Assembly (NCBI GenBank): GCA_032433595.1
Contig: JASWJB010000190.1
Coordinates: 20,600-84,599, forward strand
DNA length: 64,000 nt
Direction of reading: 5' to 3'
Source of the DNA: Conoideocrella luteorostrata
Lineage: Eukaryota; Ascomycota; Sordariomycetes; Hypocreales; Clavicipitaceae
Made by a program: the position numbers and the translations under genes. The notes under the pieces were generated by a model that was given only the letters and a program-made list of their open reading frames with translations, did not search any database and was not told the origin of the DNA. This document shows positions 47,595 through 59,179 of this stretch, in pieces. The first letter of the stretch is position 1. The number at the start of each line of letters is the position of its first letter.

Positions 47595-49694
47595 ATGGCG
47601 ACCGTATGGTTCGAAAAGGGCCGCCCAGCTCTTTTCGAAGCTCTATCGAATGTTTGTGATCAGATTGAAGATGATATTTTATATAACCAGCGTGCGGACG
47701 ATTCAAAAGCCCGTGAGCTTCAAGAACAACATGATGCCGTCGCGAAGCTCCGAACGGAAAATGACCTGCTACGCCAGCAGCTAGCCACCCTGAAGTCTTC
47801 TTACGAAACGTCATCCACAGCAGCCCAATCTTCTGAATCAAAGTCAAGCGATCACGTATCATCGGATGCAGTTCCCGAGCCCTCTGACGTTCCAACAAGC
47901 TCAGTCATTTCAAACGCACCAACAGCGAGTGGGCTCGCAAAATGCAGAGGGGATTGTCCTAAAATTTTGCGAAGATATCATGCTCTATCCACTAATTTCA
48001 AAACTGCGAAAGATGCTTTGCAAAGACGGAAGGATGAGAGAAACAAATGGATCCAACGCGCAGAATATCTTGGCAAAAAAATTCAAGCTGCTGAAGAGCA
48101 GTACGGCATACGGATTTTGGACCAGAAAGCATATAGCATGGATATACCGTCCGCCACGGCGAGAGAAGCTGATGAAACGATTTTCCCTCTAGAGCTCAGT
48201 TTCACAGCTGAAGCTACACCTGTGGACAGCGAACCTCAATTACCAGATCTATTGCCACGGGATGTAGCAGAGGAGCCACCCACTTCCATAGCTACAAGCT
48301 CACAAACAACACAAGGTGAAGCGTCTGACGACATTTCCCCGCCCCTTTCAGCTCTTCCGTTCAGTACCGGCAATGGCAACCATATAATAAAGCAAGAGCC
48401 CTCATCTGATGTGCCAGAGGTCGTCTCGGAACGCGAAATTAGGAAACGGAAACGGGCTGATGGGGAGATAGCATTGGTAGCCAAGCCGCGCGTCAAATCC
48501 GAGTTGAACGCTAGCTCCAGTCCAGTCATGTCAATACTTGCGGCGAAATTTCACACACAAGACAGCCTTGATTTAGATGATATTGTTCAGAAAATACAAA
48601 CACCAAGAAAGCGGCAACTCCGGGCAGAGCATGAGCCCCAAACAGATATATTTCCGCGATCTAGGCCGGAAACTTTTACTCATCTACAGAATGAGATGCC
48701 TCGGCAGTCACACTCTGCCGGAGTGTCTCCTCAATTTTCAGCATTGATGCCCATTGATAGCAATACTCGAGCGATCCGACCAGCAAGTAACACATTACGG
48801 GCTAAAAATCGTATGCGTCAACTCGCTCATGGCATCGCAAGCTTAGCCGAAGACGGCGCCACTTATGAGAAGACCCTGTCGGTCTGCGAGGCTAAGGAGT
48901 CAGGAACACAGTCCCTAAAGAATAGATTAGATGCTCTCTTAAGTGGCGCAGTGGAGGACACAGACATTTTGCCCTCTAGTTCAAAGGGTGTCAAGAAATT
49001 TGGGGTTGGAACTCCTACGCGCCAGGCAAAGCCAGGCATACCAGGACCTCGACAACTTCCGTTCAACAAAGATGGGCATCTCAAAAACCAGCCAACTGCA
49101 ACAATGCGCACAAATCCTAGAACTTCAAATAGTCGTTTTGCATTGCCCCAGTTGGCTCATCAACAACTCTCAGACATTCTGCGCAACAAGCCGGTGTCTG
49201 AGCTTCGCTTGTCCGATTTTAAGGTTAATCCTCTACCTAACGAGGGTTATGACTATGCTTTCTCTGACGTTGTGAGGGATAAATATGACCGAGCATGCCT
49301 GCCAGGATGTGTGGACATGCACTGCTGCGGGAAATACTTCAGAGCTCTTGCTATTTCACAACGACCAGATTCTCCACTAACGCCTGTGCAGCGGCAAGAG
49401 GAGCAAAAGCTCTTGGAAGACTTCCTGGGAGAATCTTCGTTCCAGGACGGAGAGGAAAGGCTACAGTTGTGGATCGAAGCCAAAATGCAAGAATTGGCAA
49501 ACAAATACGCCAAGCATCGATACAGATTCTCCCGCATGCAATCTCCGCCGGGATTTTGGGACGCTGATTTCCCCGATACTCAACGGCTGAAAGCTGATAA
49601 AGAAGAGGCAGCAAAAAGGATCAAGCGGATGGTGGCAAGCCGTTACCGCGAGGCCTTGAAACCCAATGGGATATGGAAGTTCATGGATGAATGA
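47595..49694 (+). CDS. SAE2: Sae2/Ctp1/CtIP-like DNA-end resection factor
   Basis: A single exon of 699 aa starting MATVWFEKGRPALFEALSNVCDQIEDDI. The N-terminus is a predicted coiled coil (ARELQEQHDAVAKLRTENDLLRQQLATL), the tetramerisation region of this family. A long, poorly conserved, Ser/Pro-rich middle follows. The C-terminal Sae2/CtIP domain is recognisable: YAFSDVVRDKYDRACLPGC, a Cys cluster MHCCGKYF, then KYAKHRYRFSRMQSPPGFWDADFPDTQ, which carries the conserved R-H-R-like and PPGFW...FP segments. In yeasts and animals these proteins activate the Mre11 nuclease to start double-strand break resection, and are regulated by CDK phosphorylation; several Ser/Thr-Pro pairs are present here. 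Nuclear localisation is likely from basic runs such as KRKR. No intron was needed. Confidence 0.85.
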   Translation: MATVWFEKGRPALFEALSNVCDQIEDDILYNQRADDSKARELQEQHDAVAKLRTENDLLRQQLATLKSSYETSSTAAQSSESKSSDHVSSDAVPEPSDVPTSSVISNAPTASGLAKCRGDCPKILRRYHALSTNFKTAKDALQRRKDERNKWIQRAEYLGKKIQAAEEQYGIRILDQKAYSMDIPSATAREADETIFPLELSFTAEATPVDSEPQLPDLLPRDVAEEPPTSIATSSQTTQGEASDDISPPLSALPFSTGNGNHIIKQEPSSDVPEVVSEREIRKRKRADGEIALVAKPRVKSELNASSSPVMSILAAKFHTQDSLDLDDIVQKIQTPRKRQLRAEHEPQTDIFPRSRPETFTHLQNEMPRQSHSAGVSPQFSALMPIDSNTRAIRPASNTLRAKNRMRQLAHGIASLAEDGATYEKTLSVCEAKESGTQSLKNRLDALLSGAVEDTDILPSSSKGVKKFGVGTPTRQAKPGIPGPRQLPFNKDGHLKNQPTATMRTNPRTSNSRFALPQLAHQQLSDILRNKPVSELRLSDFKVNPLPNEGYDYAFSDVVRDKYDRACLPGCVDMHCCGKYFRALAISQRPDSPLTPVQRQEEQKLLEDFLGESSFQDGEERLQLWIEAKMQELANKYAKHRYRFSRMQSPPGFWDADFPDTQRLKADKEEAAKRIKRMVASRYREALKPNGIWKFMDE

Positions 49695-50789
49695 CGATGC
49701 AAGTGAGATTGCGCACCTATCTATACATTTCACGCTCACAAATTGCGTGTAAAAGTACATAAACTGTAGAGCATCTAGACAACATGGTCGGCTATGCCGT
49801 GTAGCTATCAACACGTATTATCCCAAGGTCAGCTAAGTAAGTGGCCTACATCATATTTGTATATAGTTCCACCTACGTCGCGTGCAGGAACATGTCTGTC
49901 AGGATACTAAATCTTCCACTGCTTCTCAGCTGGTCAAGCTTCAACCAGCATTCTAAGAACTCAATCTGCGACGCTTGGCATCGTGTAAATGCTGCTTTAT
50001 GTTCCGCATAGCAGTCGAGGCTGGCGACGGAAACGCAAACGGATATCGTACGCGCTGCAGGCCCCGGATGGCCCGTGTGGCTTGTGCATCCACATATCGG
50101 AAGCTAATTTCCTGCCTCACTGGCTGGGCGGTAATAGGGCAGACGCAGCAGTGCATCTGGTTAGTATAACAGCTTGCCAATTTTGCCTGCCAGCCAGTCC
50201 CGCCTAGTCTGTCAGTCTGGCCGGCTGTCAGCGGCCAGCCGCCTGCCTCCTGTCTCCGCCAATAGTAAGCGCTGACAAGACTAGGCCACTGGCGGCGTCG
50301 AGTCACAGAGAACGGAGTTGTTAGTCAGTCAACGGAAACTACTCCGTACTACGCAAGGCCGCAGTCCAAATCTACTCCATAAATTTTATTTCTTGACTAC
50401 TCATTATCGCTCGCCTTTCGAGTCGCCTGCGCATGTGCTCATCGACGTCGCCATTTTGTGGGCAAGGTCTCTGCTATTTTCTCCCTGCTTTAATTGTACT
50501 TTTTTCTTAGTGGTCGTCCTTTTTAATTTTTTTCCCTTCCCGCATCGAGTTTCTTCCGGCGGCTCCTTTCGGGCAACATCACATCCAGCTCCTAGCCATT
50601 CTTGTGCCTTGGTACCCCCTGCGTCACGCGTGTTTTGCAACGATTGCAGAAACTTGAGCTCGTCTTTCGAACTGGAGAGCCTCGCGCCAACAGCGAAAGC
50701 TTCCGCGGCATCTGGTCGAGTCAAGAGTTGACGTGGGAGTCGCAACATTGGTTGGCACCCGACATCACATACCACCCCAAGCCGGCAGG
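49695..50789. other. Intergenic, upstream region of the Ubp3-like gene
   Basis: About 1.1 kb. It has an ACTCCGTA at about 50342, a short inverted repeat at 50217-50238 (CTGGCCG arms around GCTGTCAG), and T/C-rich stretches up to 50570. No gene recognised. Confidence 0.4.
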
Positions 50790-53581
50790 ATGAACCGCCA
50801 TCTGCCGGCTGGGCAGCACATGCAAGGAGCATCTGGCGGCATTTCGGGCGCTGATATGGGCCATGGCCCTGGCGTGGGAGGTTCTCGAAGGAGACAACCT
50901 CAATATATGCCCCAGTATCAGCAGCAGATGAACCCCCCCGTGTATCCCAACTACCCGTCGTACTCTCCACAGCAATACTACGGCATACCTCCTCAGTATA
51001 ATAATCCCGGCGTCCCGTCTCCAGGGTACATGAACCATCAGGCGTACGGAAGATCGCCGCCAAACATTCATCAATATGTCCCCATGGCAGGCGTCAGCGT
51101 GGCTCAGAATTATCCCCGACACTCGCAACAGTCACCGAGCCTTGCAACTCCATATCAACCACCTTCGGCTCCAGCTCCAGTCCCGTCGCAAACTCCTTCA
51201 TCGACGCACTCATCACAGATGATTCCCCCACCAACACCTCCTACTCCACAAACTGTTGAGCGCGCAACGTCTCCGCCACCAAAGCCTGTCGAGTCAGTCT
51301 TTGAGCGGTCAGCTTTTCGTCCTCCTGTAAGTTGGGCATGCATAGTTGTCCGATGTGAGATGCGGTTGTGGAAGGCTAACTCTCAACAAACAACAGCTCC
51401 CGTGGTTTTCCAGTCCAGAGTCAGCCTTTCCAAAACGAGCTCCCCGCTCAAGAATAAAAAGGAGGCTACTCCCCGCGAACGGAGCTACTGTTTCTCTTCC
51501 AGAACAGCAGGTAGCCGCCGTTGAAGAAACATCTTCTACGATCTCTACACAATCTGTCGCGCCAGAAGTGAAACCAGCTCTTTCAACCGAAAAATCTTCA
51601 ACGAAGCATGATCACCCTGTAGTTCAGCCCATCGAAATTGGCGAGGCAAAGTCTGGTGCAGCCGCCATTTCTCTGCCCATCTTGGCATGTCAATCTCCCA
51701 TAGCCACGGTCAATGGTCATGTTACCGATAATATCTCAAATGACGAAACGTCTGTCAATGATTTGAGTGAACCCACTGCCAGAGACAGCGATGTTGCGAC
51801 CGAGCCAGTCATAAATAGCATTCCCATCAAGGCTGCGCCAAGCAGCTGGGCAAAGCTGTTCTCATCACCACCGGCCCAAAATATTCCTCGTGTCAATGGC
51901 GCCGACGGGGCTACTGCCATTCAAGATGTAGTGCCAGAATCTGTTTCTTCTGGCTCTATTCCTGGATCCAACTTTGCCCTTGCAAATAAGAGCTCACTGG
52001 CAGAAGTAATTCGAAACTTCCGTGTTGATGATTCCGATAAAGCCTCGTTAATTGAGCCCCGCGGTCTCATCAACACAGGTAATATGTGTTACATGAACTC
52101 TGTATGTCACGTTACCGTCACACCTTTTGTTGATTTTATCTCCTACTAATTAGCTATAGGTGTTGCAAGTTCTTATCTTTTGTGTCCCTTTCTACGACTT
52201 CTTGGAGCAATTAAGGCAAAAGGCTGTTCATAGTTTTAAGAGTCAAACGCCTCTTGTTGATGTACTGTAAGCACACTGTTACCAATATCTGCTGACATAG
52301 GAAGAGGTTCTGACAGTGGTTAGTGTTGTTTTCATGCAAGAATTCAAAGTGCTCGTCTCTAGCACTTCTACCGATCAACTCCGCGGCTCGGTCAGGCCAG
52401 AGACGTTCGAGCGACATGGAGAGCCCTTCACCCCTGAATTCGTATATGATGCTATCAGACAGCTTTCACGGTTTGCCAGCATGGAGGTTAGTATTTTCTT
52501 TGTCTACAGCGTTCTCAGCCACACTGTCGCTAACCCAAGACAGCACGGTCACCAGCAAGACGCTGAGGAGTTCCTTGGCTTTTTATTGCAAACTCTTGAC
52601 GATGAGTGTACTCACATCATGAATAAGTCAATTGTCAGCGAGTTGCAAAAGCCCGGGTCTAATTCTCCTAGAGCCAAAAATGGAGACGATCCATCAGGGG
52701 ATTGGCTTGAAGTTGGACGGAAGCAAAAGGCCGCAGTCACTCGATCATCGGGCTCCAACTCATCCACCCCCATTACGAAGATCTTTGGTGGACTCCTACG
52801 GTCGGAGTTCCGCGTCCCAGGACTTAAAGATTCTATCACTACAGAACCTTATCAACCACTGCAGTTGGACATTGGTTCGCCGGATGTTCGCAATGTCGTA
52901 GATGCTCTCCGAGGTCTTACTCGACCCGAGCGTCTCCAGGGAGATTTCAACTCTCCTCGCGGCAAGGACATTACGGCAACCAAGCAAGTTTTCATTGAGT
53001 CTCTGCCCCCAGTCCTTATTCTACATCTCAAGCGCTTCCAATTCGACGCAGAGGGCCACGGTACTGTCAAGATTTGGAAAAAGATTGGATATCCATTGGA
53101 ATTGGAGATTCCTCGCGAAGCCATTTCTCGTCAGCGTCGCCAAATTATTGGAGATGGCCCCATGCCCCGATACAAGCTTATCAGCGTTGTATACCACCAT
53201 GGAAAGAACGCCAGCGGTGGCCATTACACAGTTGATGTCCGCAGACAAGACGGACGGGAATGGATTCGCATGGACGATACTGTCCTTCGCCGAATTCGCA
53301 GCGAGGATGTTGCTCAGGCTGGGTCCGAAGAAGAGGTCAAAGACATTCGCCGAGAGAGTTCTCCAGCCTCTGGTGGATCTTCTAACCGTTTTGGCGTCAT
53401 GAACGACGAGGACACAGGAGACGAAGATGGGTGGAAGCAAGTGACTGCTTCCGCTAGCGGGAACAAGAAACTCAGCAATGTTGTGAACGGTGCTGGAAAC
53501 GCCAGCAACGAGAAGAAGCAAGCCAAGGATAACATCAAGGACAATAAAGTTGCATACCTGCTGTTCTATCAACGCATGTAA
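50790..53581 (+). CDS. Ubiquitin carboxyl-terminal hydrolase (Ubp3/USP10-like)
   Basis: The exons are 50790-51326, 51397-52101, 52160-52266, 52324-52486 and 52544-53581, giving 849 aa. A thiol protease that removes ubiquitin from proteins. The N-terminus is Pro/Gln/Tyr-rich and disordered (MNRHLPAGQHMQGASGG, QYMPQYQQQMN). The catalytic domain starts with the Cys box GLINTGNMCYMNSVLQVLIF, with Cys in NMCYM and the splice right after NS. A QQDAEEF box and EPYQPLQLDI follow. The His box GKNASGGHYTVDV and the downstream EWIRMDDTVLRR give the remaining catalytic residues. The protein ends VAYLLFYQRM, the usual USP finish. The exon 3/4 join was chosen because it gives TPLVDVLVVFMQEFK, matching the family spacing; an upstream acceptor at 52316 would break the frame. 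The N-terminal region likely binds a Bre5/G3BP-type partner as in yeast, which is inference. Confidence 0.93.
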
Positions 53582-54415
53582 GACCAAGGGCTATCTGGAG
53601 TAAGTGAAGGACTGCTTCTCTATGCTGCCCGACAGACGCCGTATCACATGTATAGCAAGTAAAAGTGATATTTGTTCTACTTCTTGTTATCAGCGATGCA
53701 TACGAAATGTTATGGATGAACCGGCAGATGGGTGGGTGGATGGATGGATAGATGACTTTACTATAGGCCAGACCTATTGACTTGTCTGATACGTTGATGG
53801 AAGGGCTCAAAAACCAAGAGATGATGGTGACGATACTCACCACAATTTGGCGTTATGTATGGCGAGGGCGAGGCAAGAGCTGGACGGCAGAGCGATTTTT
53901 GGGGGATGCTGTACGGATATGAAGTGCTACAGTACGTTGAAGGGTCAATGTTAAATAAGCAAAATGGACATGGAAGCCGGTTGACCACCAAATAATTTCC
54001 AGTCAAAGATATTTCTGCATAGGACATGATGCGAAACCTGAATTAGCAAAGATATGTACACAAATAGTGCACCGATAAACAGACAGTTTCAACATGATCC
54101 TTACACCATCATCCTAGCGCATACGAGCTTAGGCTATGAGACTCATCACAAGTGTAGAGATGAAAACAGCCCCATTTGTGCATCAAGCATGAGCGAGAAT
54201 TTTGTATTATCAGAGGAGACAACATCTATACATAGTAAAGGTACACAAGACTTGTCAAGTCCTTCTAAACAAAGCGGCTTGGTCTCTACAGCAAAAAGAC
54301 AGCGCTTTCCAACGCATCCTCTACCCGTCTTACGCGACTGCCTCTCCCAGCCTTCCTTTCATTTGCAGTGCCCCGCTGCCCTTTTCTCATATATTCTCTT
54401 ATATTCTCATATAAT
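53582..54415. other. Convergent 3' spacer
   Basis: About 830 bp between the ends of the Ubp3-like and Qcr7 genes. It contains a GGAT-type tandem repeat near 53729-53753. Otherwise AT-rich with no gene. Confidence 0.4.
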
Positions 54416-55094
54416 CTAGTGTCGCTTGATGACCGACATAGAGTCCAGGGCGTCCTTCTCGGCAAGCTCGGCCTCGACTTGGTTGATGATGTCGGTAAGA
54501 TAAGGTTTGTCCTATCATCATGTTAGTTGGCTTAATTGAAACTGTCATATATAGTTGATTGTTTTTGTTTTGTTTTAGATCGGGGGATCAGATATCGTAC
54601 CTCCTCGGCCTTGGTCCACTGGTCCTTGGGGAGCAGCTTATGTTGGTAGCTGCACTGGACGGAGCGACGGATACGGTAAATTCGGTCGTAGGACTCCTTG
54701 GGCGATAGACGCTTGAGAGCCAGCTGGGTGCTTTCGCGCTCTTCCTCCATGAGGTCGTCGTATCTTTGCGAGAAACCGAGGTTAGCATTCCGAGCAACAG
54801 GGCCTTCGATATTTGTTGGTTGATGCAGCCCAATTCCAACCCATTGACGGGCCAATTCATTCCCCAGTTACTACCCTTCCAATAAATTTCCTTGCTGCAT
54901 GGCGCCAGGCTCGATATCGTCGCGATTGTGATGGTGCAGCTTCGTTCGGGTACATTAGGGATACGGAGAATCATTTACCTCAATCCAAGCTTCTTGTATC
55001 CAGCAGCGTTGGCGTACCAGTTCGCAGCAGGCATGACCATGTTGGCCAGCCAGGGTCGGCGGAGGACAAAAGGAGCGAGGGAATAGCCGGACAT
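54416..55094 (-). CDS. QCR7: Cytochrome bc1 complex subunit 7 (Qcr7)
   Basis: The exons are 55094-54979, 54763-54601 and 54511-54416, giving 124 aa. A matrix-side subunit of mitochondrial complex III. It begins MSGYSLAPFVLRRPWLANMV and continues NAAGYKKLGLRYDDL across intron 1, ALKRLSPKESYDRIYRIRRSVQCSYQHKLLPKDQWTK and, from exon 3, DKPYLTDIINQVEAE. This is the standard 14-kDa family sequence at normal length. The large first intron (215 nt) is longer than its neighbours here. Two CACGTG boxes lie 142 and 179 bases upstream of the start. Its neighbours in the next 9 kb include an NAD+ carrier and a complex I subunit. Confidence 0.97.
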
Positions 55095-57284
55095 GGTGGG
55101 CGGCGAGATTTCTGTCGGATCGAGAAAATAGCCGTGAGGTTGAAGGTCAGGGTGAGCGAGTTCTGGGCTACTTTTCTTTCTCTGCCGGGATGCGCGAAAT
55201 GCGGCGACGATGATTGGGGGAGCAGATTGGCGTATCACGTGATGGCTTATTGATTAGCGACGTAGATTGAGACACGTGATGGCCATGCAATTACAGACGG
55301 AGTACGGAGTATGTGCAAGCATCTCAACGGTTCTGAATTACGTGCTTCATAAGTATTATTTTGCATATGCACTCTTTTCGAATAGTTTTCAACATGAAGA
55401 TTGAAAGAAACCGCGCGAGGAAAGGTGCTTACGCTGTGTTTTTGTTATGCTCGATTCGTCTTCCTTTGTCCAGTCAAATTCTTGTCCCGTTCCCATAATA
55501 TTTTGGTGCGATAATAAAGTGTGTACATCCGAGTGTTGTACGCCCGGAATGCCAGCCTGAGAAGCACAAGCGAATGAAAGGAGACGTTATCAAGGGTGGT
55601 AGCACCAGTATACCGTACTCTACATTACGTCTCTGCGGTTCGGTATGTCGTGGATGGGTAACCGAGGCATCAGTGACATCACACTGACACCCTGCTGCTC
55701 AATTTGAGCTGCAGCAGACATTCCTGTTTTTTGTTCATGAATTGCACTGCGGGAGACAGGACTGTCATCGCATCACTGATACAGCAGCGCAGCCAGGGTC
55801 ATCAGTGTGCCCTGGAGAAGGCCCTGGAACTTGGGTCGGGTATACACGGGGCGAGCTCTTAGCGCTAAAGATTATCGATTCCGAGGCACCAAACGTCACT
55901 CCGCTGTGACGTCTTGGCTTTCAGAGTGCTCCGTCCTCCGAAAGCTGAGAAATATAGCGCCTCATACACATTGCGCCAGTGCCGAAGAAAGTAGATACAG
56001 TCCTGCTATCGGCGAGGTTGGGGGTTACTGAATAGTGTCTAGCCATCTTGTCACACACTCACGGGTTGGTTTTAGGCTAATGCATGGTGCCCTCCAAATG
56101 GACGAACGGAGTGGTGAACAATAAATACTTCATGCAGTGAATCCATCCGGTTGCTTGTGACACGGTGATATCGTTCGACGCCAATGAGCCAGCCTGCTGC
56201 ATGGTGCAGGTGCAGGTGGGATGACGGCACAGATGCACGGCCGAGAGACATCCAGCTCCGAAATTCGGCCAGGCTGTTTATGGTGAGGCCGAGTTCTTCG
56301 TTCACCAACCGTGGCTCGCACGGTACTGTATAGTAAGAAACCCTGCAAAGAAAAGACTGTCGCAAAAAAGAGTGAAAATCCGACAGCAGCCGCCCATCAA
56401 TATGAGACCAATATCGGGTATCTGTAGGAGACGGGAGAATCTCAATTGATGGCGGCGATTTCCGTTAGCGGCTCTGCCATCCGTAGGTCACGAGCACAAA
56501 TTGAGATGTAGTTAGCCAACTAGCTACTTTGTACTGCAAGCCCACTGCAAGCCCACTGCAACTCCATTTGCAACTCCACTAACTCCCTGCTGGGGACTAT
56601 TAACTGTTTCCACCTTTCCTTCGCTTTCGCGGACTTTCACCTCAACAATCCTCCACCACGACACTCTCCAAACATCTCTCCCTCTCCCTCCCTCTACTCT
56701 TCCCGGTACCGAATTTGCCCACGCTCTGTCGCCGCCACGATATACCATCCGATTGTGGTGTAGTTTTCCGACGCCTTCACCCCTGGTCAATATCTCCGCG
56801 CACGCTCCCTAATTTCGTTTTTCGTCCCAAGTCAATGGCCTGTGGTGTTCGCTAGGTGGGAAACGGTCTCTGCGAGTGGGAGCGTTTCGGTGCGTTCCCC
56901 GCAGTATCCGCCAGTCCCTTTTCAACCGGCATCGGCTCGAATGATCTATCGCGGTGCATACGAAGATACAGCAGCCACATCTTCGGCTGCCGTAATTTTT
57001 CTTTGAAGTACTTCAAAAACTGGGCGGTGCTGCCGGCGTCTTGGCCTGGTCGGCCAGTCGGATTTTGCGGTCAACCCATACTTGGACAAAGGCGTACAGC
57101 CGACCTTGCGGGGAAGGGGACCAGAGCCTCGCAAACAAGATTGAATCCAGGCTTGCCCCCAGAATCCGCCCCAGGTCGGATCACGTCCTGAAATTGCTTT
57201 TTTTTCTTTCTTGCGTCCTTCGTGACCGAAATTGAACGCCGGAAGGGCTGGACAAACGCTTATTCAACGGGGGACCAGAGGGTG
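55095..57284. other. Divergent region between Qcr7 and the mitochondrial carrier
   Basis: About 2.2 kb holding both promoters. It has TACGGAGT at about 55305, a short tandem GCAAGCCCACT/GCAACTCCA repeat at 56532-56581, and C/T-rich tracts near 56640-56710. The small ORFs have no protein-like features. Confidence 0.4.
55234..55278 (-). promoter_or_regulatory. Two CACGTG (E-box) sites upstream of Qcr7
   Basis: ATCACGTGAT at 55234-55243 is a perfect ten-base palindrome; a second CACGTG is at 55273-55278. Both are on the promoter side of Qcr7. TCACGTGA is the binding site of Cbf1-type bHLH factors, which act on respiratory genes in yeast. Use here is inference. Confidence 0.45.
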
Positions 57285-58602
57285 ATGTCTCACGACGAAT
57301 CCGCCCAGCCAGACAGGGTCTCCTCGTCACCGGAACATGCAACAGCCTCGTATCGATCCTCGGCCGATTTTGCAATGCACCAATCTGGGGCCTTGACCCC
57401 GCTGCAGAAATGGGCCGTCTCTGCCTCCGACTCGCAGTTTAACGCTGTGGCCGGGGCCGTTGGCGGATTCACTTCCGGAGTTGTCACTTGTCCTCTTGAC
57501 GTTATAAAGACAAAGCTTCAGGCGCAGGGCATGTATAGAGTGTTGCAAGATGGGCGCCATGTTGGGCAACCAAAGATGTACAATGGTTTATTTGGAACGG
57601 CCAGTGTCATATGGCGAGAAGAGGGCATTCGTGGCATGTATCGCGGGCTTGGTCCGATTGTCATGGGATATCTGCCCACCTGGGCCGTCTGGTTTACCGT
57701 CTACAACAAGAGCAAAGTCTGGATGGCCCAGCGCTATGGTGAGTCGTCTTTATCACGGGCCTGGCGGTTGGCGCTATACGATGCGCCGCATCGCTTTTCA
57801 AGAAAACTCGTACTGACTTGAGAGTGTAGAAAACCCACATCTGATCAGCTTCTGGTCGTCCATAATTGCTGGCGGCAGCAGCACCATTGTCACCAATCCC
57901 ATTTGGGTCATCAAGACGCGGCTCATGTCGCAGAGTCATTCTCCGGCAAGAGATCACGCTGCCGAATTCATATATCCGAAACCTGGCAACACTCCTACGG
58001 TCAGGCCGACGTTGAATCACCCGTGGCATTATCGATCTACCCTCGATGCCGCAAGAAAAATGTACACTTCCGAAGGCTTGGCATCCTTCTATTCCGGTCT
58101 CACGCCTGCATTGCTAGGATTGACTCATGTGGCCGTGCAATTTCCTACATACGAGTTTCTGAAAACCAAGTTTACAGGTGAAGGAATGGGTGAGGGTGCG
58201 GCAGAAGCACACTGGTTTGGCATTCTTTCAGCATCGGTGCTCTCCAAGATTCTAGCAAGCAGCGCCACGTACCCCCACGAAGTCATCCGGACGCGCCTCC
58301 AGACACAGCGACGGCCAGTGGCTGGCGAGCAGTTTATGCAAGGACTGGGCATCTCTGCTCCATCGCGGGGCAAGTCTGGTCCCACAGTGGACAACCGCAA
58401 ATATAAGGGCATTGTGATGACATTCAGGACCATTCTTCGCGAGGAAGGCTGGCGGGCATTCTACGCTGGTCTGGGAACCAACATGATGCGTGCCGTACCA
58501 GCCGCGACAGTTACAATGTTAACGTATGAATATGTCATGCGGTGTCTTCACCAGGTTAAAGCCGAGGGTGTAAGCAAGCGGCACGGACACGATGGCCGAT
58601 GA
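57285..58602 (+). CDS. Mitochondrial carrier, NAD+ type (Ndt1/Yia6-like)
   Basis: The exons are 57285-57738 and 57830-58602, giving 408 aa. The intron lies between MAQRY and ENPHLISFW. Three mitochondrial carrier repeats are visible with signatures PLDVIKTKLQAQ, NPIWVIKTRLM and YPHEVIRTRLQTQ; the Trp in the second signature is typical of the NAD+/pyrimidine-nucleotide/folate branch. Other family marks are GGFTSGVVTCPLDV, GLGPIVMGYLPTWAVWF and GLGTNMMRAVPAATVTM. The best match I recall is yeast Yia6 (Ndt1), which imports NAD+ into mitochondria. The N-terminal 60 residues are a Ser-rich cytosolic or intermembrane-space extension. Repeat 2 carries an insertion near HSPARDHAAEFIYPKPGN and repeat 3 near RRPVAGEQFMQGLG. 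Substrate assignment is by homology. Confidence 0.93.
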
Positions 58603-59179
58603 TCCGTCATAGCCATATATAACACGCGACGAAAGTTGATATCTCTTTCACAGCGTTGGGAACAAAGGCAATAATTACCTTTTCTTCACTCAACTATATA
58701 TATACACTTCACCAGAGATGCGGCGACTCCAAGAGCAGCGCCCCGGATACCCAAATATGGAACGGCTGTAGGTATAGACGAATACAGCTCATGGGACTGA
58801 GCTTTGTTTATTTTTTATTTTTTTTATATTTTCTAGTGGCGGGCATGCGCCTTCCCTCTTTGTGCATCCGTTTTCTTTTGTCCCTATGAAACCTGCATAT
58901 ATGGACGTTATGTGTGACGGGTACCAAGCATCCAGGTATTCGTTTATAAAAGGGCATGGGCAGCTACAGAGTAACAAGAGGAGGTGCTGTTGAAATATGA
59001 GCCGGATATGGCGTAGCATTACCCCTGACGTACATAGCACGGGAGTTTTGATGATTGAATAAACCATTTAACTTAACGTGAGCTGCAAAGGAAGTGGGGT
59101 GTTGATAAGAGAGAGGGAGAGGGAGTATGTGTGTGTGAGTGTGTGTGAATGGGTGTGAATGTGTGTGAATGTACAGGTG
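58603..59179. other. Convergent 3' spacer with GT-rich repeats
   Basis: About 580 bp. At 59100-59172 there is a purine-rich GA/GGGAGA tract passing into GTGTGTGAAT-type tandem units. No gene recognised. Confidence 0.5.

Noticed and set aside
52301..52323. Alternative acceptor sites for exon 4 of the Ubp3-like gene (52300, 52316)
   Set aside because: They put the frame out of phase or lengthen the segment beyond family spacing; the acceptor at 52323 gives the best fit.
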